Counted from the first letter of the stretch, positions 48,301 to 59,600 are shown. The stretch is DNA of 64,000 bases from Avena insularis (GCA_023614405.1 CM042689.1:331304305-331368304), one strand, 5' to 3'. Translations and numbers: made by a program. Notes: generated by a model not told the origin, from the sequence alone.

Positions 48301-49554
48301 CTCTACCAAAAAGCCAAGTGATGCTTCATACTTTTGTCCCATTATTTTCACTATGCATTAGTGATATTTCTAAGTAAGACTTGCATGGAATTTTGCTAAG
48401 TATAAACTATGCTATGGGAAATCCTAGTAGATGAAACCTTAGTAGAATTTCCTAAGTTAAGATTCCTACTACTATCATGCTTATCTTAGCTAGTAGAAAA
48501 CAAGGGTGGATTATATACTCATGCTATGGAAAATTTCTAAGTCTGAGGACTTGAGTTTTGTTTAATAAAACAACTAAGTGAATGAATCACCTCGATGGAA
48601 TGGAAGGAATGGTTTGTGTTGAGTGGTTCACAAGGCCCATTTCTATGGTTTACCTTGTGTATCTCACTTGTGGATGGCCACCCAGGAACAAAGAGATTTG
48701 AGATGTCAAATGTTGAGAAGCTTCAAGTGCAGCCACTTGGCATTATGGGCTCTGCCTGGATCATATAGGTTGCAAGAACTTAGCCAAATGGACAGTTGGT
48801 GGTAGGGGAATGATAGGTTGGAACGCGTCCATTCTGATCTAAGGGAAGGCTTCTAAAAGATCTTGTCTTGGTGAAACCAAGTCTTGTGGGGAAAGTGCAC
48901 CACCTCTGCAGAGTGTAAAATCTAAGTACTTAGCCATGTCCCTGGTAAAGGACAATTTGAGCATCAAGACATGGAAGCTATCAAGAATCTCATCATCCCA
49001 ATTTCTAAGTAAAAACTTGTGGTTGAACAAGGGTTGAAGGATCACCAATTTCTATTGGGAGATGCCTTGGGTGATTTTGTCAAGCAAAAACTTAGTGTTT
49101 TCAAATGATAAGGAAAATCTATTTTGAGCAAAGCAAGTCTAAGCTCCACTTAGCCAAATGCATATAGATAATAGACTCCACTATATTACCATAGTATCAC
49201 TTGCCAATACAATTCAAATGTATTGACCCTTGTGGCTGTAACTTGTTATGTTGCATGTTTGTTTGATATTAGTGAAGTTTAATGATTAGGATTACAAGTC
49301 TACAACCAACATGTCTGCCTGTGGCACTTTGAAGATGAAGGACCCCATGCTATTGTTATATTTTGCTGCATTGTAATGAGATAGCCAAATGAGCTATGTA
49401 AGATGTAATATATTATTTTATTCCTGGTTATAAAGTTGTATAATGACCCTTGTTTCTTGATATTACATCTTAACTGTGGATGCTAGCTATTGATCCAGGG
49501 ACTAGCATTGTAAACACATGGATCTCTACCTTATTAAAGGTTGGGAACCTTACA
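45331..49554 (+). mobile_element. Right LTR of the nested element (4224 bp)
   Basis: Begins TGTCACATCCC after a purine-rich TTTTAAGGGTAGTAGCC and ends CCTTACA before the target duplication. It carries a single copy of the segment duplicated in the left LTR. The outer arm of the conserved inverted repeat is mutated here (CCTCGATGG near 48589 instead of CCTGGGTGG). Confidence 0.93.
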
Positions 49555-50355
49555 AGCCACTTGGCAATATGGGCTCTGCCTGGATCACATAGGTTGCTAG
49601 AACTTAGCCATTTGGACAGTTGGTGGTAGTGGGATGATAGGTTGGAACACGTCCATTTGGTCTAAGGGAAGGCTTCTGAAAGGTCCTGTCTTGGTGAAAA
49701 TCAAGTCTGGTGGGGAAAGTGCATAACCTCTGCAGATGGAAAAATCTAAGTACTTAGCCATGTCCCTGGAAAAGGACAACTTGAGCATCAAGACATGGAA
49801 GCTATCAAGAATCTCCTCATCCAAATTTCTAAGTAAAAACTTGAGTGTGAACAAGGGTGAAGGACCTCAATGTCTATTGGTGGTTCCTTGGGAAAAGTTT
49901 TGACAAAGAAAAACTTAGTGATTTCAACTAATAGGCAAAACCTATTTTGAGCAAAGCAAGCCAAGCTACACTTAGCCAAATTGCATATAGTAATATAGTC
50001 CACCTAAATTATACTAAGGTATCACTTGCCAATACTATTCCAATGTATTGACCCACTATGGCTGTAACTTGTGATGTTGCAGGTTACTCTGATGTGGATT
50101 AGGAGTCATGAGTCTACACTCAACATGTTTGCCTGTGGCACATGAAGATGAAGACATTTATTTATTTACTTATTCAAACTCTTGTATTAGGCCTGTGGCC
50201 TTGGAGTTGTAAAGACTATGTTTGTCTCTGGAATGCCTGTAATAATGACCTTTGTATCTGTGTACTTCATCTTAAACTGTGGATGCTAGCAATGATCCAG
50301 GGACTAGCATTGCAATCACAGGGATCCTTTTCCTTTATAAAGGAGGGATCTTACA
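49555..50355 (+). mobile_element. Left LTR of the large gypsy element, part 2
   Basis: Starts with the second copy of the AGCCA target duplication and continues CTTGGCAATATGGGC, collinear with 59089-59890 of the right LTR. It ends GGGATCTTACA at 50355, just before the PBS. Confidence 0.95.
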
Positions 50356-50357
50356 GA

Positions 50358-50370
50358 TGGTATCAGAGCA
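50358..50370 (+). promoter_or_regulatory. Primer-binding site of the large gypsy element
   Basis: TGGTATCAGAGCA, complementary to the 3' end of initiator methionine tRNA, two bases after the LTR end. It primes minus-strand DNA synthesis. Confidence 0.92.
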
Positions 50371-50494
50371 CTGTGTTGCCTATAGGATTATGACCCTAGG
50401 ATTGGAAACCACTAAGGAAAAAAATTAGCAACTTCTACACTTGTCTATTCTTCTCGTAAACTTTTCTAATCTTCTTTCTCATCTCTATTTGTAG

Positions 50495-51001
50495 ATGAAC
50501 TCCATAAATGAAGCCGTAAGGAAAGGACCACTCATGACAATGACCTTGGAGTGTGAGACAGAATTCCCCAAGGCTCTCAAGGACCTCATGGCTGCATTAG
50601 AAATACAAGGAGCAACTATGTACAAAGGTTTTCCTGTGATGGATGAAGGAGTTGAATACTGGTGGGTGCAACTTCACTTGTATAAAAACAAGGAAGACAA
50701 CCACCAGGAAAAAGGATTCTGCATGTTCACCAATTCAGTGGTGCACACTACATTCTTTGAATCAGCAAGGGATGCAGCTTGGAAGACCATCAAAGAACTT
50801 GGTGATAGAGTCAAGTGCAGAATGCTCAACCTCCAAAATGACCTAAAGGAAGAGAAGAAACACACCCAAGAGTTGGAAGCTACCAACCAAACCTTAAGAG
50901 GAGACATTATAGACTTAGTGATGGAGTCATGTGAGCAAGATAGGCTGATTGCTTCTAGAAACATTGTGTTAGCCAACAGATCCAGTGAGATAGGATTGTA
51001 A
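50495..51001 (+). CDS. Retroelement ORF1, unknown function
   Basis: 168 residues, frame intact. The ATG immediately follows a 60-nt pyrimidine-rich tract ending TTTGTAG, a strong 3' splice site. The protein begins MNSINEAVRKGPLMTMTLEC and has a compact central segment (VEYWWVQLHLYKN, KGFCMFTNSVVHTTFFESA). The last 60 residues are helical and charged (LNLQNDLKEEKKHTQELEAT), probably coiled coil. I recognise no enzymatic motif and no zinc finger. It lies between the PBS and ORF2, a place where chromoviruses normally have only gag. The codon-level integrity contrasts with the broken ORFs downstream. The minus-strand relic near 4270-4325 keeps only its tail. Confidence 0.75.
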   Translation: MNSINEAVRKGPLMTMTLECETEFPKALKDLMAALEIQGATMYKGFPVMDEGVEYWWVQLHLYKNKEDNHQEKGFCMFTNSVVHTTFFESARDAAWKTIKELGDRVKCRMLNLQNDLKEEKKHTQELEATNQTLRGDIIDLVMESCEQDRLIASRNIVLANRSSEIGL

Positions 51002-51200
51002 ACGTACTACGTTAGTTGGACCACCACTTATCACCTTATTTTCCAAAATGTTGCTTTAAAATAAGTTGAACCTTGGTTGTTGTAATGGATCCATGTATGC
51101 CATGACTTGTGTGTTTTGATTTCCAAGGATATGTATGTGTTGTTTTGTCTTTTGTTTTATCTTGAATTGTGTTGTTCTAACTTTTCTATCTTATAAATAG

Positions 51201-52016
51201 ATGCCTACTGTTACCATCAGCACTGTTGAGGAGTTCCAGGTTACTCGCTTTGGTCCTCGTATTGTTGAGCTTACTACTTTGCTCAATCTCCCTCTTCCTA
51301 CCATTATGGTGCTTCCCCTCACCAAGTTTGAGAGGAAAGACCTCTGGGGCTTCAAGGTCAACCAGCCCGGACGCTAGACTGAGCCTACCACGGAGGCCAT
51401 TGTCTTCAAGCTCATGCACGATGACAAGGAGAGAGGCCTTGAGGTAGTCATGCAGGATCTGATAGGACGTCTGCTGGGGAGACACTCCCGACAGGTTAGA
51501 GGTACTCACTTCCACGTCTTCAGTAGACGTGATGAGGATGGAGAGTCCATTGACTTCGAGGACGATTTGAGGGACACAGCGGAGCCGATTCGTCTATACC
51601 TCCAGGACTTAGAGGCTCTCATTAGGCACGTGGACTCCGATAGGACCAACGTCATGCTCAGTAATGACGAACTCCAGGTGCAGCTTCGCGAGAAGGACAA
51701 GCTCTTCGTGGAGCAAGACGAGATAGTCAAGGAGATGGAGGCGAAGTTCGAGAGCCAGGACAGAAAGTTCAAGAGTCAGGAGAAGCGAGTCTAGGATAGG
51801 AACAAGAAGATCCGGGACATGACTAAAGAACTGCAGGCCAAGGACTTCGAGCTCGAGCATCAGCAGACGGTGATTGATAGGCTTCATTCTCAGAAGAGGG
51901 CTCTCAAAGCCAAGATAGAGACCTTGACTACTAGCGTCGAGGAATACAAGACCGCGATGGAGAACGCAGGTCTTACCTTTGTCGAGGAGGAGGTTGATGC
52001 CGAGGAGTATATTTGA
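51201..52016 (+). pseudogene. Retroelement ORF2, coiled-coil protein with two stops
   Basis: 271 residues if read through, starting MPTVTISTVEEFQVTRFGPR after TATAAATAG at the end of a long pyrimidine tract. An N-terminal globular part (about 1-140, with LTKFERKDLWGF and FKLMHDDKERGLEVVMQ) is followed by a continuous charged heptad region (about 145-255, e.g. LQVQLREKDKLFVEQDEIVK) and an acidic tail. TAG stops at 51375-51377 and 51792-51794 both stand where the minus-strand sibling has CAG. The sibling shares the gene order, so the ORF belongs to the family and is not a chance capture. Function is unknown. Confidence 0.8.
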
Positions 52017-52241
52017 CTACTCATTTATCATATATTATCGTACTTGTTGATTGAGAACTTGTTATTTGACCATCCGACATGTGGATGGCTTGTTATTTGT
52101 GTGTGTTTTACCTTGCGAACCTGTTATCTGGTTGTTGAACCTTTATCATTATGTTGCATGCTTTGTGATTGTTTTTGTGATGTAATGTACATGAAAGCAT
52201 CTATGGGTATCTCATTCTTATCTCTATTGAACCAACCACAG

Positions 52242-55200
52242 ATGCCTCCCCGTCGTGCAAACCCCAACCCCAACAACAACATCACTCCAGAAATGCAGCA
52301 AATGATGACCGCTCAAACTCAGCTGATGCAGATGATGACAACGTTCATCCAGAACCAAAACAACAACAATAACAACAACAACAATAACAACAACAACCCA
52401 CCGGGTTTTGATATGCTTACCAGGTTCTTGAGATTGAGGCCAGCAAAGTTCTCAAGAACGACTAATCCCATGGTGGCCAATGATTGTCTATGCTCTGTGA
52501 ACAAGGACTTGGTAAGCGTAAATTTGTCTTGATCTGAAAAGTCAGATTTGCACATTTCTTTGGAAGGACCAGCCGCCACTTGGTGGGATAACTTCCAGAT
52601 CACCACTCCCATAGAAGATGTGACATGGGCTATCTTTGAGGATGGCTTTCGCACTGCTCATATCTCATCTGGAGTGATGAGTCTGAAAAAGAAAGAGTTC
52701 CATAATCTGAAGCAGCGCCACCACAGCGTGGCTGAATATATTGAGGAGTTCAACAATCTGGCGCGTTATGCGCCGGAGGAAGTTGACACCGATGCTAAGA
52801 GAAAGGAAAAATTTCTTGAAGGCTTGAATGATGAGCTGAACCTGCAGCTGGCTGTAGCATATGTTCCCACATACCAGTCTTTTTGTGATAAGGCTGCTAT
52901 TTTGGAGAACAAAATGAAGCAAGTTGAGAGCAGGAAGAGAAAGCACTCAGACAAGCACAGCTCGGGATCGTCTCACAAACGTTCCCATTATGATGATAGT
53001 GGAAGCTCAGGATCCCACAAGCATGGGAAATTCAACAAGCACCACAACCACAACCGTCATGACAACAAGCATCACCGCAGTCATGACAATGACAAGTACA
53101 AGAACCACAAGGGTGGATATAAGAGCCACCACAGTGGAAATGGAAGTGGCAGTGGAAGCCAGCCTATCAAGAAGGACATCAGTCAGGTTGAATGCTTCAA
53201 GTTCAAGAAGATGGGGCATTATGCAAATGAATGCCCAAAAAAGAAAGTTGAAGGACCCAACAAGCCCAACCCTTTCCAGAAGGGACAAGTTAACCACATC
53301 AATGTGGAGGAAATCTATGAGGAGCCTGATGCTGTTGCTGGTAAGTTCAAACTCAATTCTGTTCCAGAATTTGTTCTCTTTGATACTGGTGCATCTCATT
53401 CATTCATATCAAGAGCATTTGTTGAAAGAAATGAACTGCCAGTAGAAACTATTGGGTGTCCTATAAAAGTAAGTTCTCCTGGCGGAGAAATGATAGTGAA
53501 CTCAGGATGTCATGATCTAGTTATAGAGTTTGGGAAGTATATGTTTCCCGTTAACTTGATAATCCTAAATTCCCAAGGATTGGATGTCATTTTGGGAATG
53601 GACTGGATGACTAAGCACAAGGGAGTGATAGATTGTGCCAACCATACTGTCTCACTCACAACTCCAGAAAATAAAAGGATCAGATTCAAGACCAACTTTG
53701 AAGCAAGAAGGAGTATGATAAATTCTCTTAAGGGGGTTAGCATAGACAGTGTACCAATTGTGAGTGAGTATCCGGATGTGTTTCCGAAAGAATTGCCGGG
53801 AATACCACCAGATAGAGATGTGGAGTTTCTTATAGATTTGCTACCAGGATCTGGATCAATAACAAAAAGACCATATAAGATGTCAGTTGATGAACTGAAG
53901 GAACTCAAGAAACAACTTGGAGAACAGTTGCAGAAAGGATTTATTCAACCAAGTTCTTCATCATGGGGAGCCCCAGTTTTGTTCGTGGAGAAGAAAGATA
54001 GAAGTCAAAGGTTATGCATAGATTACCGTTCACTCAACGAGGTGACTATCAAGAACAAATACCCTTTGCCTAGAATCAATGACTTGTTTGATCAACTAGA
54101 AGGAGCTTGTGTGTTCTCAAAGATTGATCTCTGGTCAGGCTATTTTCAACTCAAGATAAGAGAACAAGACATACCTAAGACAGCTTTCACCATAAGGTAT
54201 GGATTGTATGAGTATACCGTGATGCCATTTGGTTTGACCAATGCTCCAGCATACTTTATGAATATGATGAACAAGGTGTTCATGGAATTCCTTGATAAGT
54301 TTGTTGTCGTATTCATTGATGACATTTTAATCTACTCCAAGAGCAAAGAAGAGCATGAAGGACATTTGCGTTTGATACTTGAGAAGCTTAGAGAGCATAA
54401 ACTTTATGCCAAATTCAGCAAGTGTGAATTCTGGTTGAATGAAGTTGGTTTTCTTGGTCATGTTATGACAAAAGATGGTGTAGCAGTTGATCCTGCTAAA
54501 GTTTCAGCGGTAACTGAATCGGAATCTCCCAAGTCAGTGAAAGAAGTTCGTAGTTTCCTTGGCTTAGCAGGTTACTACAGAAGGTTCATTGAGAATTTCT
54601 CCAAGGTAGCTAAGCCTATGACAGAATTGCTTAAGAAGGACAAGAAATTTGCTTGGTCTGAAGGTTGTGAACTCAGCTTTCAGGAATTGAAGAAGAGACT
54701 TGTGACAGCACCAGTCTTGTGTTTGCCAGAATTGGAAAAAGATTTCCAAGTATATTGTGATGCATCTCATCATGGTTTGGGAGCAGTACTTATGCCAGAA
54801 GGAAAAGTTGTGGCTTATGCCTCGAGACAACTCAAAACTCATGAAGTGAACTACCCTACTCATGATTTAGAGTTAGCCTCTGTTGTCCATGCACTCAAAA
54901 CATGGAGACACTATCTTTTGGGAAAACGATGTGAAGTGTTCACAGATCACAAGAGTTTGAAGTATATCTTCACTCAGAAAGAAATTAACATAAGACAAAG
55001 AAGATGGCTAGAACTCATTAAGGACTATGACTTAAGTTTGCAATACCATCCCGGTAAAGCAAATGTTGTAGCGGATGCCTTAAGTCGTAAGGTTTTTGTG
55101 AATGGCCTTACCAAAGGAGAATTGCCAGATGATTTGTGTGCCCAATTTAGAGATCTCAGATTGGAGATTGTGCCTGAAGGGCATCTCATGTATTTGGATG

Positions 55201-56687
55201 TTCAACCCACTTTGTTGGACAAGATCAAAGAAGCCCAGAAGATTGATAAGGAAATTGAAGAGATTAAAGAAAAGATTGGTAAGGGAAAAGCCAAAGGGTT
55301 CCATGAAGACGAACAAGGTACTTTATGGCATGGCAAACGTATCTGTGTTCCACAAGATCCGGAGCTTCGGAAACTGATTTTGCAAGAAGCACACAACTGA
55401 CCTTATTCCATTCATCCGGGTAACACCAAAATGTACATGGACATGAAGGAAAGATTTTGGTGGAATAATCTCAAGAAGGACATCGCCGAACATATTGCCT
55501 TGTGTGATGTGTGTAGTAGAGTGAAAGCGGAACATCAGAAACCAGCCGGTTTGCTTCAACCACTACCTATTCCTGATTGGAAGTGGGACAAGATTGGTAT
55601 GGAATTCATTACCGGATTACCAAGGACCAGATCAGGATATGATTCTATTTGGGTAGTAGTGGATCGCCTAACTAAAGTGGCTCATTTCATACCCGTGAAG
55701 ACAACCTATACAAGTGCTAAGTTGGCCAAAATCTACATGAGTATAATTGTATGTCTACATGGAGTACCAAAGAGCATTGTATCTGATAGAGGAACTCAAT
55801 TCACATCCCATTTTTGGAGACAGCTACATGAGTCATTGGGAACGAGGTTGGAGTTCAGCACTGCTTTTCATCCTCAAATTGATGGACAGACAGAAAGAAC
55901 TAATCAGATTCTTGAAGACATGTTGAGGGCATGTGCCCTAGACTATGGAGCCAGTTGGGATGAAAGTCTTCCTTACGCAGAATTTTCTTATAACAACAGC
56001 TATCAAGCCAGCATTGAGATGGCACCATTTGAGTTTCTTTACGGAAGAAAGTGTACCACCCCATTGTTATGGAATGGTGTGGGATAAAGAAGCTTGTTCG
56101 GGCCAGAACTTATCAAAGAAGCCGAAGAGAAAGTCAAGTTGGTTAAAGACAGATTGAAGATAGCACAGTCCCGACAGAAAAGCTACGCGGATCCTAAGCA
56201 TAGAGAAGTCACCTACGAAGTTGGTGATAGAGCTTATCTTAGAGTGTCCCCACTTCGTGGACTGAAGAGGTTCGGAGTCAAAGGAAAGTTGGCCCCAAGA
56301 TACGTTGGACCATTCAAGATTCTAAGTCGCAAAGGAGAAGTTGCTTATGAAATTGAATTGTCAGAGTCTTTGTCAGCAGTTCATAATGTATTTCATGTGA
56401 GTCAGCTTAAGAAATCTCATCCAGAAATGGAAGAAACTTCTTTGAAGGATACTATACCTTTGGAGGAGGTTCAATTGGAAAGTGACCTCACTTATGAGGA
56501 GAAGCCTATCAAGATTCTTGAGATTGCAGAAAGAGTTACAAGGACTAAGACTATCAGGTTTTGCAAGGTTCAGTGGAACCATCATTCCGAAGAGGAAGCC
56601 ACATGGGAAAGAGAAGATGATCTTCGGAAAGACCACCCTCACCTATTTGCTAGCCCATCCGAATCTCGAGGGCGAGATTCACCTTAA
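52242..56687 (+). pseudogene. gag-pol polyprotein with C-terminal chromodomain, three stops
   Basis: One frame of 1481 residues if read through. In order: MPPRRANPNP and an Asn run (about 38-52); Gag capsid-like region to about 190; His/Lys/Ser-rich basic region; zinc knuckle at 318-331, degenerate because its second Cys is Phe ([14 protein letters not shown]); protease DTGAS (381); RT with FIDDIL (DD 693-694); RNase H starting at D840 ([12 protein letters not shown]); integrase HHCC ending CDVC (about 1088); integrase core with D1182 and E1218 in DD35E spacing; and a chromodomain (about 1416-1465, EEATWEREDDLRKDHPHLF). The first core acidic residue is Glu1121 (GMEFITGLP) where relatives usually have Asp. 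Stops: TGA 52530-52532 (with local indels in gag), TGA 55398-55400, TAA 56085-56087. The final TAA overlaps the polypurine tract. This copy cannot make a complete polyprotein. Confidence 0.92.
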
Positions 56688-56692
56688 GGGGG
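56686..56692 (+). promoter_or_regulatory. Polypurine tract
   Basis: AAGGGGG, seven bases before the 3' LTR (56700); it primes plus-strand DNA synthesis. It shares AA with the pol stop codon TAA (56685-56687). The same overlap occurs at 9648-9656. Confidence 0.8.
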
Positions 56693-56699
56693 TTAGATT

Positions 56700-59600
56700 T
56701 GTAACATCCTCAAAATCATGTTTCAAACTTATGCATATCATCCATGCATCCATGAGCATATGAATTTCATTCCAAACAAATCAATTCAAAACAGAAGCAT
56801 TTGTGCTTATTATTTTATGTAAGTTTGCTCAAGCCTTAGTGCTATATTCCAATGAGAAGAATACTTGTTTTTGATCCAGTAAAGTTTGTTTATTCAAACT
56901 TAGGCACCACCAAAAGTTTGAACAAATTTCAAAACAAAATGAATAATAAAACCAATATTATGCCTATTGAATATATATCATAAAGGCTTGGTTTTATTTT
57001 TATTTTCATCTGATCAAAATGTTTGGTTTGGACAGTAGTGTTTGGCACACATTTGAGTGCAAGGTTTACAGTATAAAAACCTAGGGAAGATTTGAATTCA
57101 AACTCATTTGATTTAGATTTGAAAAACATTTCAGAAAATCAAAACAGAAAAAGAAAAGGAGAAAAGAAATAGAAAAGGGCCAGCGCTACCTATCTGGCCC
57201 AACTACTAATCCAGCCCACTAAGCCCACCCGGGGTCCTTCTTTCTCTCGCTCACCCGCAGACACACCCCCAGAGTCACTGACCGCACGACCCCACCCCCT
57301 CGCTGTTTAAACCCGCTGACGAGTGGACCCTGCGACCATGTCGCCTTCGTCGTCAATCACGCGCGCCATTCCGCCGTTACCTCGCCGTTGTTATCGCAGC
57401 TTAATTGCCATTGATTCGCGCAATCCTCGCTTCGCCTGGATATAAGATCCCTCTCGCATCATGCCATTTCCCTCACCTAGCGCCACCTCTCGCCCCCAGC
57501 TGCCGCAATTGCCTCTACACCGCCCGCAGAGAGCAACTCCGCAAAGCGATTCCGGTAAGTCTCCGCCTACCGTCTCTGGTTCAAACTAGCGTGACCGCCA
57601 TGTCCTTGTGCATCTGCTAACACCCCTGGTTTGCCTGCTCGTGACCCAGGTCGCCGTTCTCGTTCACGCCCGCAACCACCAGCGTCGCCGCTCGACTCCG
57701 ACGAGCAATAGCGGTAAGAACTAACCGCCCCTTGCCTTCCCTTTGGTACCATCTTGTTCGCCAGACACTTGCGCATCTCCTAAACCCTCTGCCTTGTGCT
57801 AGGACGACGCAGAGCCTCGACAACAACCTCGACAGCAAGCGACAGACGCCGCCCGCAACTCCGACGAGCCCCAACGACCGTGTCTGTGTGCCCCTTGCCA
57901 AGCCGCCGCCAGGTTGAGCATCAACACGTCGTCGCGTCTCTGGTAAGCGCCTCCAACGACCCCCTAGCCACCTGTAGCGCCGCGCCGCCGTAGGCAGAGC
58001 TCGCCGCCGCGAGTAGCCGCCGCTAGCGCCGCCCGTCTGTGGTCAATTAGATTAGGGCCATAGGATTTAGATCTAACGAGTAAGATTAGATCTGTGTTGA
58101 AGAGGTACGCGTCAGATCTGGCCGTGCATATTCACTTAAATCGTGTGGCTCTCGTTGATCGATCCGCCCGAACCGGTACGCACCAATCAGAACATGACGC
58201 GTGGCTGGAGTTTAGATTTAAAACAGGATTTGAATCTGATTGTGGTTTGAATTTGATTTGGCTATAAATTTTGATCCCCACGTTAGAATTTGACAAATTT
58301 TATATCGTTGGAATCAGGAGAGCAAGCTCTTTCTATATATTCAATGTGTTTAATGTTTTGCTTCTGTGAAAATGGCTTTATTGACAGAAACTTGTGTAGG
58401 GCTAATTTGAGTATATGAAGTGTTTAGGAAATGATTTAGGGTTTAAATAAATGTTGTTTGGCAAGTTTTTAACTTGTTAAAGAACCAGTACTGTTTACTT
58501 GCTTGGTTGAATTTTAAAAATCATCACATATCATCTTGCATGCATGCATATATTTTTGGTTGTATATGTTTTGTATGTAATTTGGTGCTATAATTCTTTG
58601 TGTAGATTTTGGTGCTAGTGATTGTGATTGTGAAGAGTGTAACTACTCTCCAAACTACCAAGGCAAGTGGTACTTCATGAATATTTCTATCCCCATGTTT
58701 TATACTAAGCATTAGAAATATTTTGCTAAGTCTTGCATGTTATTATTTTGCTTATATGCCATGTTGGGAAATCCTAGTAGTTGTAGAATTGCTAGGGAAT
58801 CTCTAAGTTAAGTTACTATCTATGCCATGCTTAGCCTAGCTAGTAGCAAACAAGGGTTGGTGAAATATACATGCTATGATGAAAATATTTCTAAGTCTTT
58901 GGACTTGTGTTTTGCCTAATAAAACAACTAAGTTAATGAAACACCTGGGTGGAATGGAAGGAATGGTTTATGTTGAGTGGTTACACAAGGCCCATTTCTA
59001 TGGTTTACCTTGTGTATCTCACTTGTGGTAAGCCACCCAGGAACAAAGAGATTTTATAGGCCAAGTGTTAAGAAGCTTCTAGTGCAGCCACTTGGCAATA
59101 TGGGCTCTGCCTGGATCACATAGGTTGCTAGAACTTAGCCATTTGGACAGTTGGTGGTAGTGGGATGATAGGTTGGAACGCGTCCATTTGGTCTAAGGGA
59201 AGGCTTCTGAAAGGTCCTGTCTTGGTGAAAATCAAGTCTGGTGGGGAAAGTGCATAACCTCTGCAGATGGAAAAATCTAAGTACTTAGCCATGTCCCTGG
59301 AAAAGGACAACTTGAGCATCAATACATGGAAGCTATCAAGAATCTCCTCATCCAAATTTCTAAGTACAAACTTGAGGGTGAACAAGGGTGAAGGACCTCA
59401 ATGTCTATTGGTGGTTCCTTGGGAAAAGTTTTGACAAAGAAAAACTTAGTGATTTCAACTAATAGGCAAAACCTATTTTGAGCAAAGCAAGCCAAGCTAC
59501 ACTTAGCCAAATTGCATATAGTAATATAGTCCACCTAAATTATACTAAGGTATCTCTTGCCAATACTATTCCAATGTATTGACCCAATCGGTCAGAATGT

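Larger units (their letters stand above)
38332..49554 (+). mobile_element. Non-autonomous gypsy-related element (TR-GAG type), nested
   Basis: TGTCACATCCC (38332) to ...CCTTACA (49554), flanked by AGCCA (38327-38331; 49555-49559). The left LTR is 38332-43517 (5186 bp), the right 45331-49554 (4224 bp). The difference comes from a tandem duplication in the left LTR. The internal region is only 1.8 kb and carries one ORF (44221-45222) coding for a zinc-knuckle protein; protease, RT, RNase H and integrase are absent. The LTR 3' end, PBS and following bases (TTACAGATGGTATCAGAG, then TGTGTTGCCTATAGGATTAT) match the host element, as does the area before the 3' LTR. Within the first 270 bp the LTRs differ at about two sites, so it inserted recently. 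Elements with Gag alone are known as TR-GAGs; dependence on the outer family is inference. Confidence 0.93.

Noticed and set aside
43520..50370. tRNA gene hits at TGGTATCAGAG
   Set aside because: These are retroelement primer-binding sites; there is no cloverleaf or A/B box. I found no tRNA or rRNA gene in the window.
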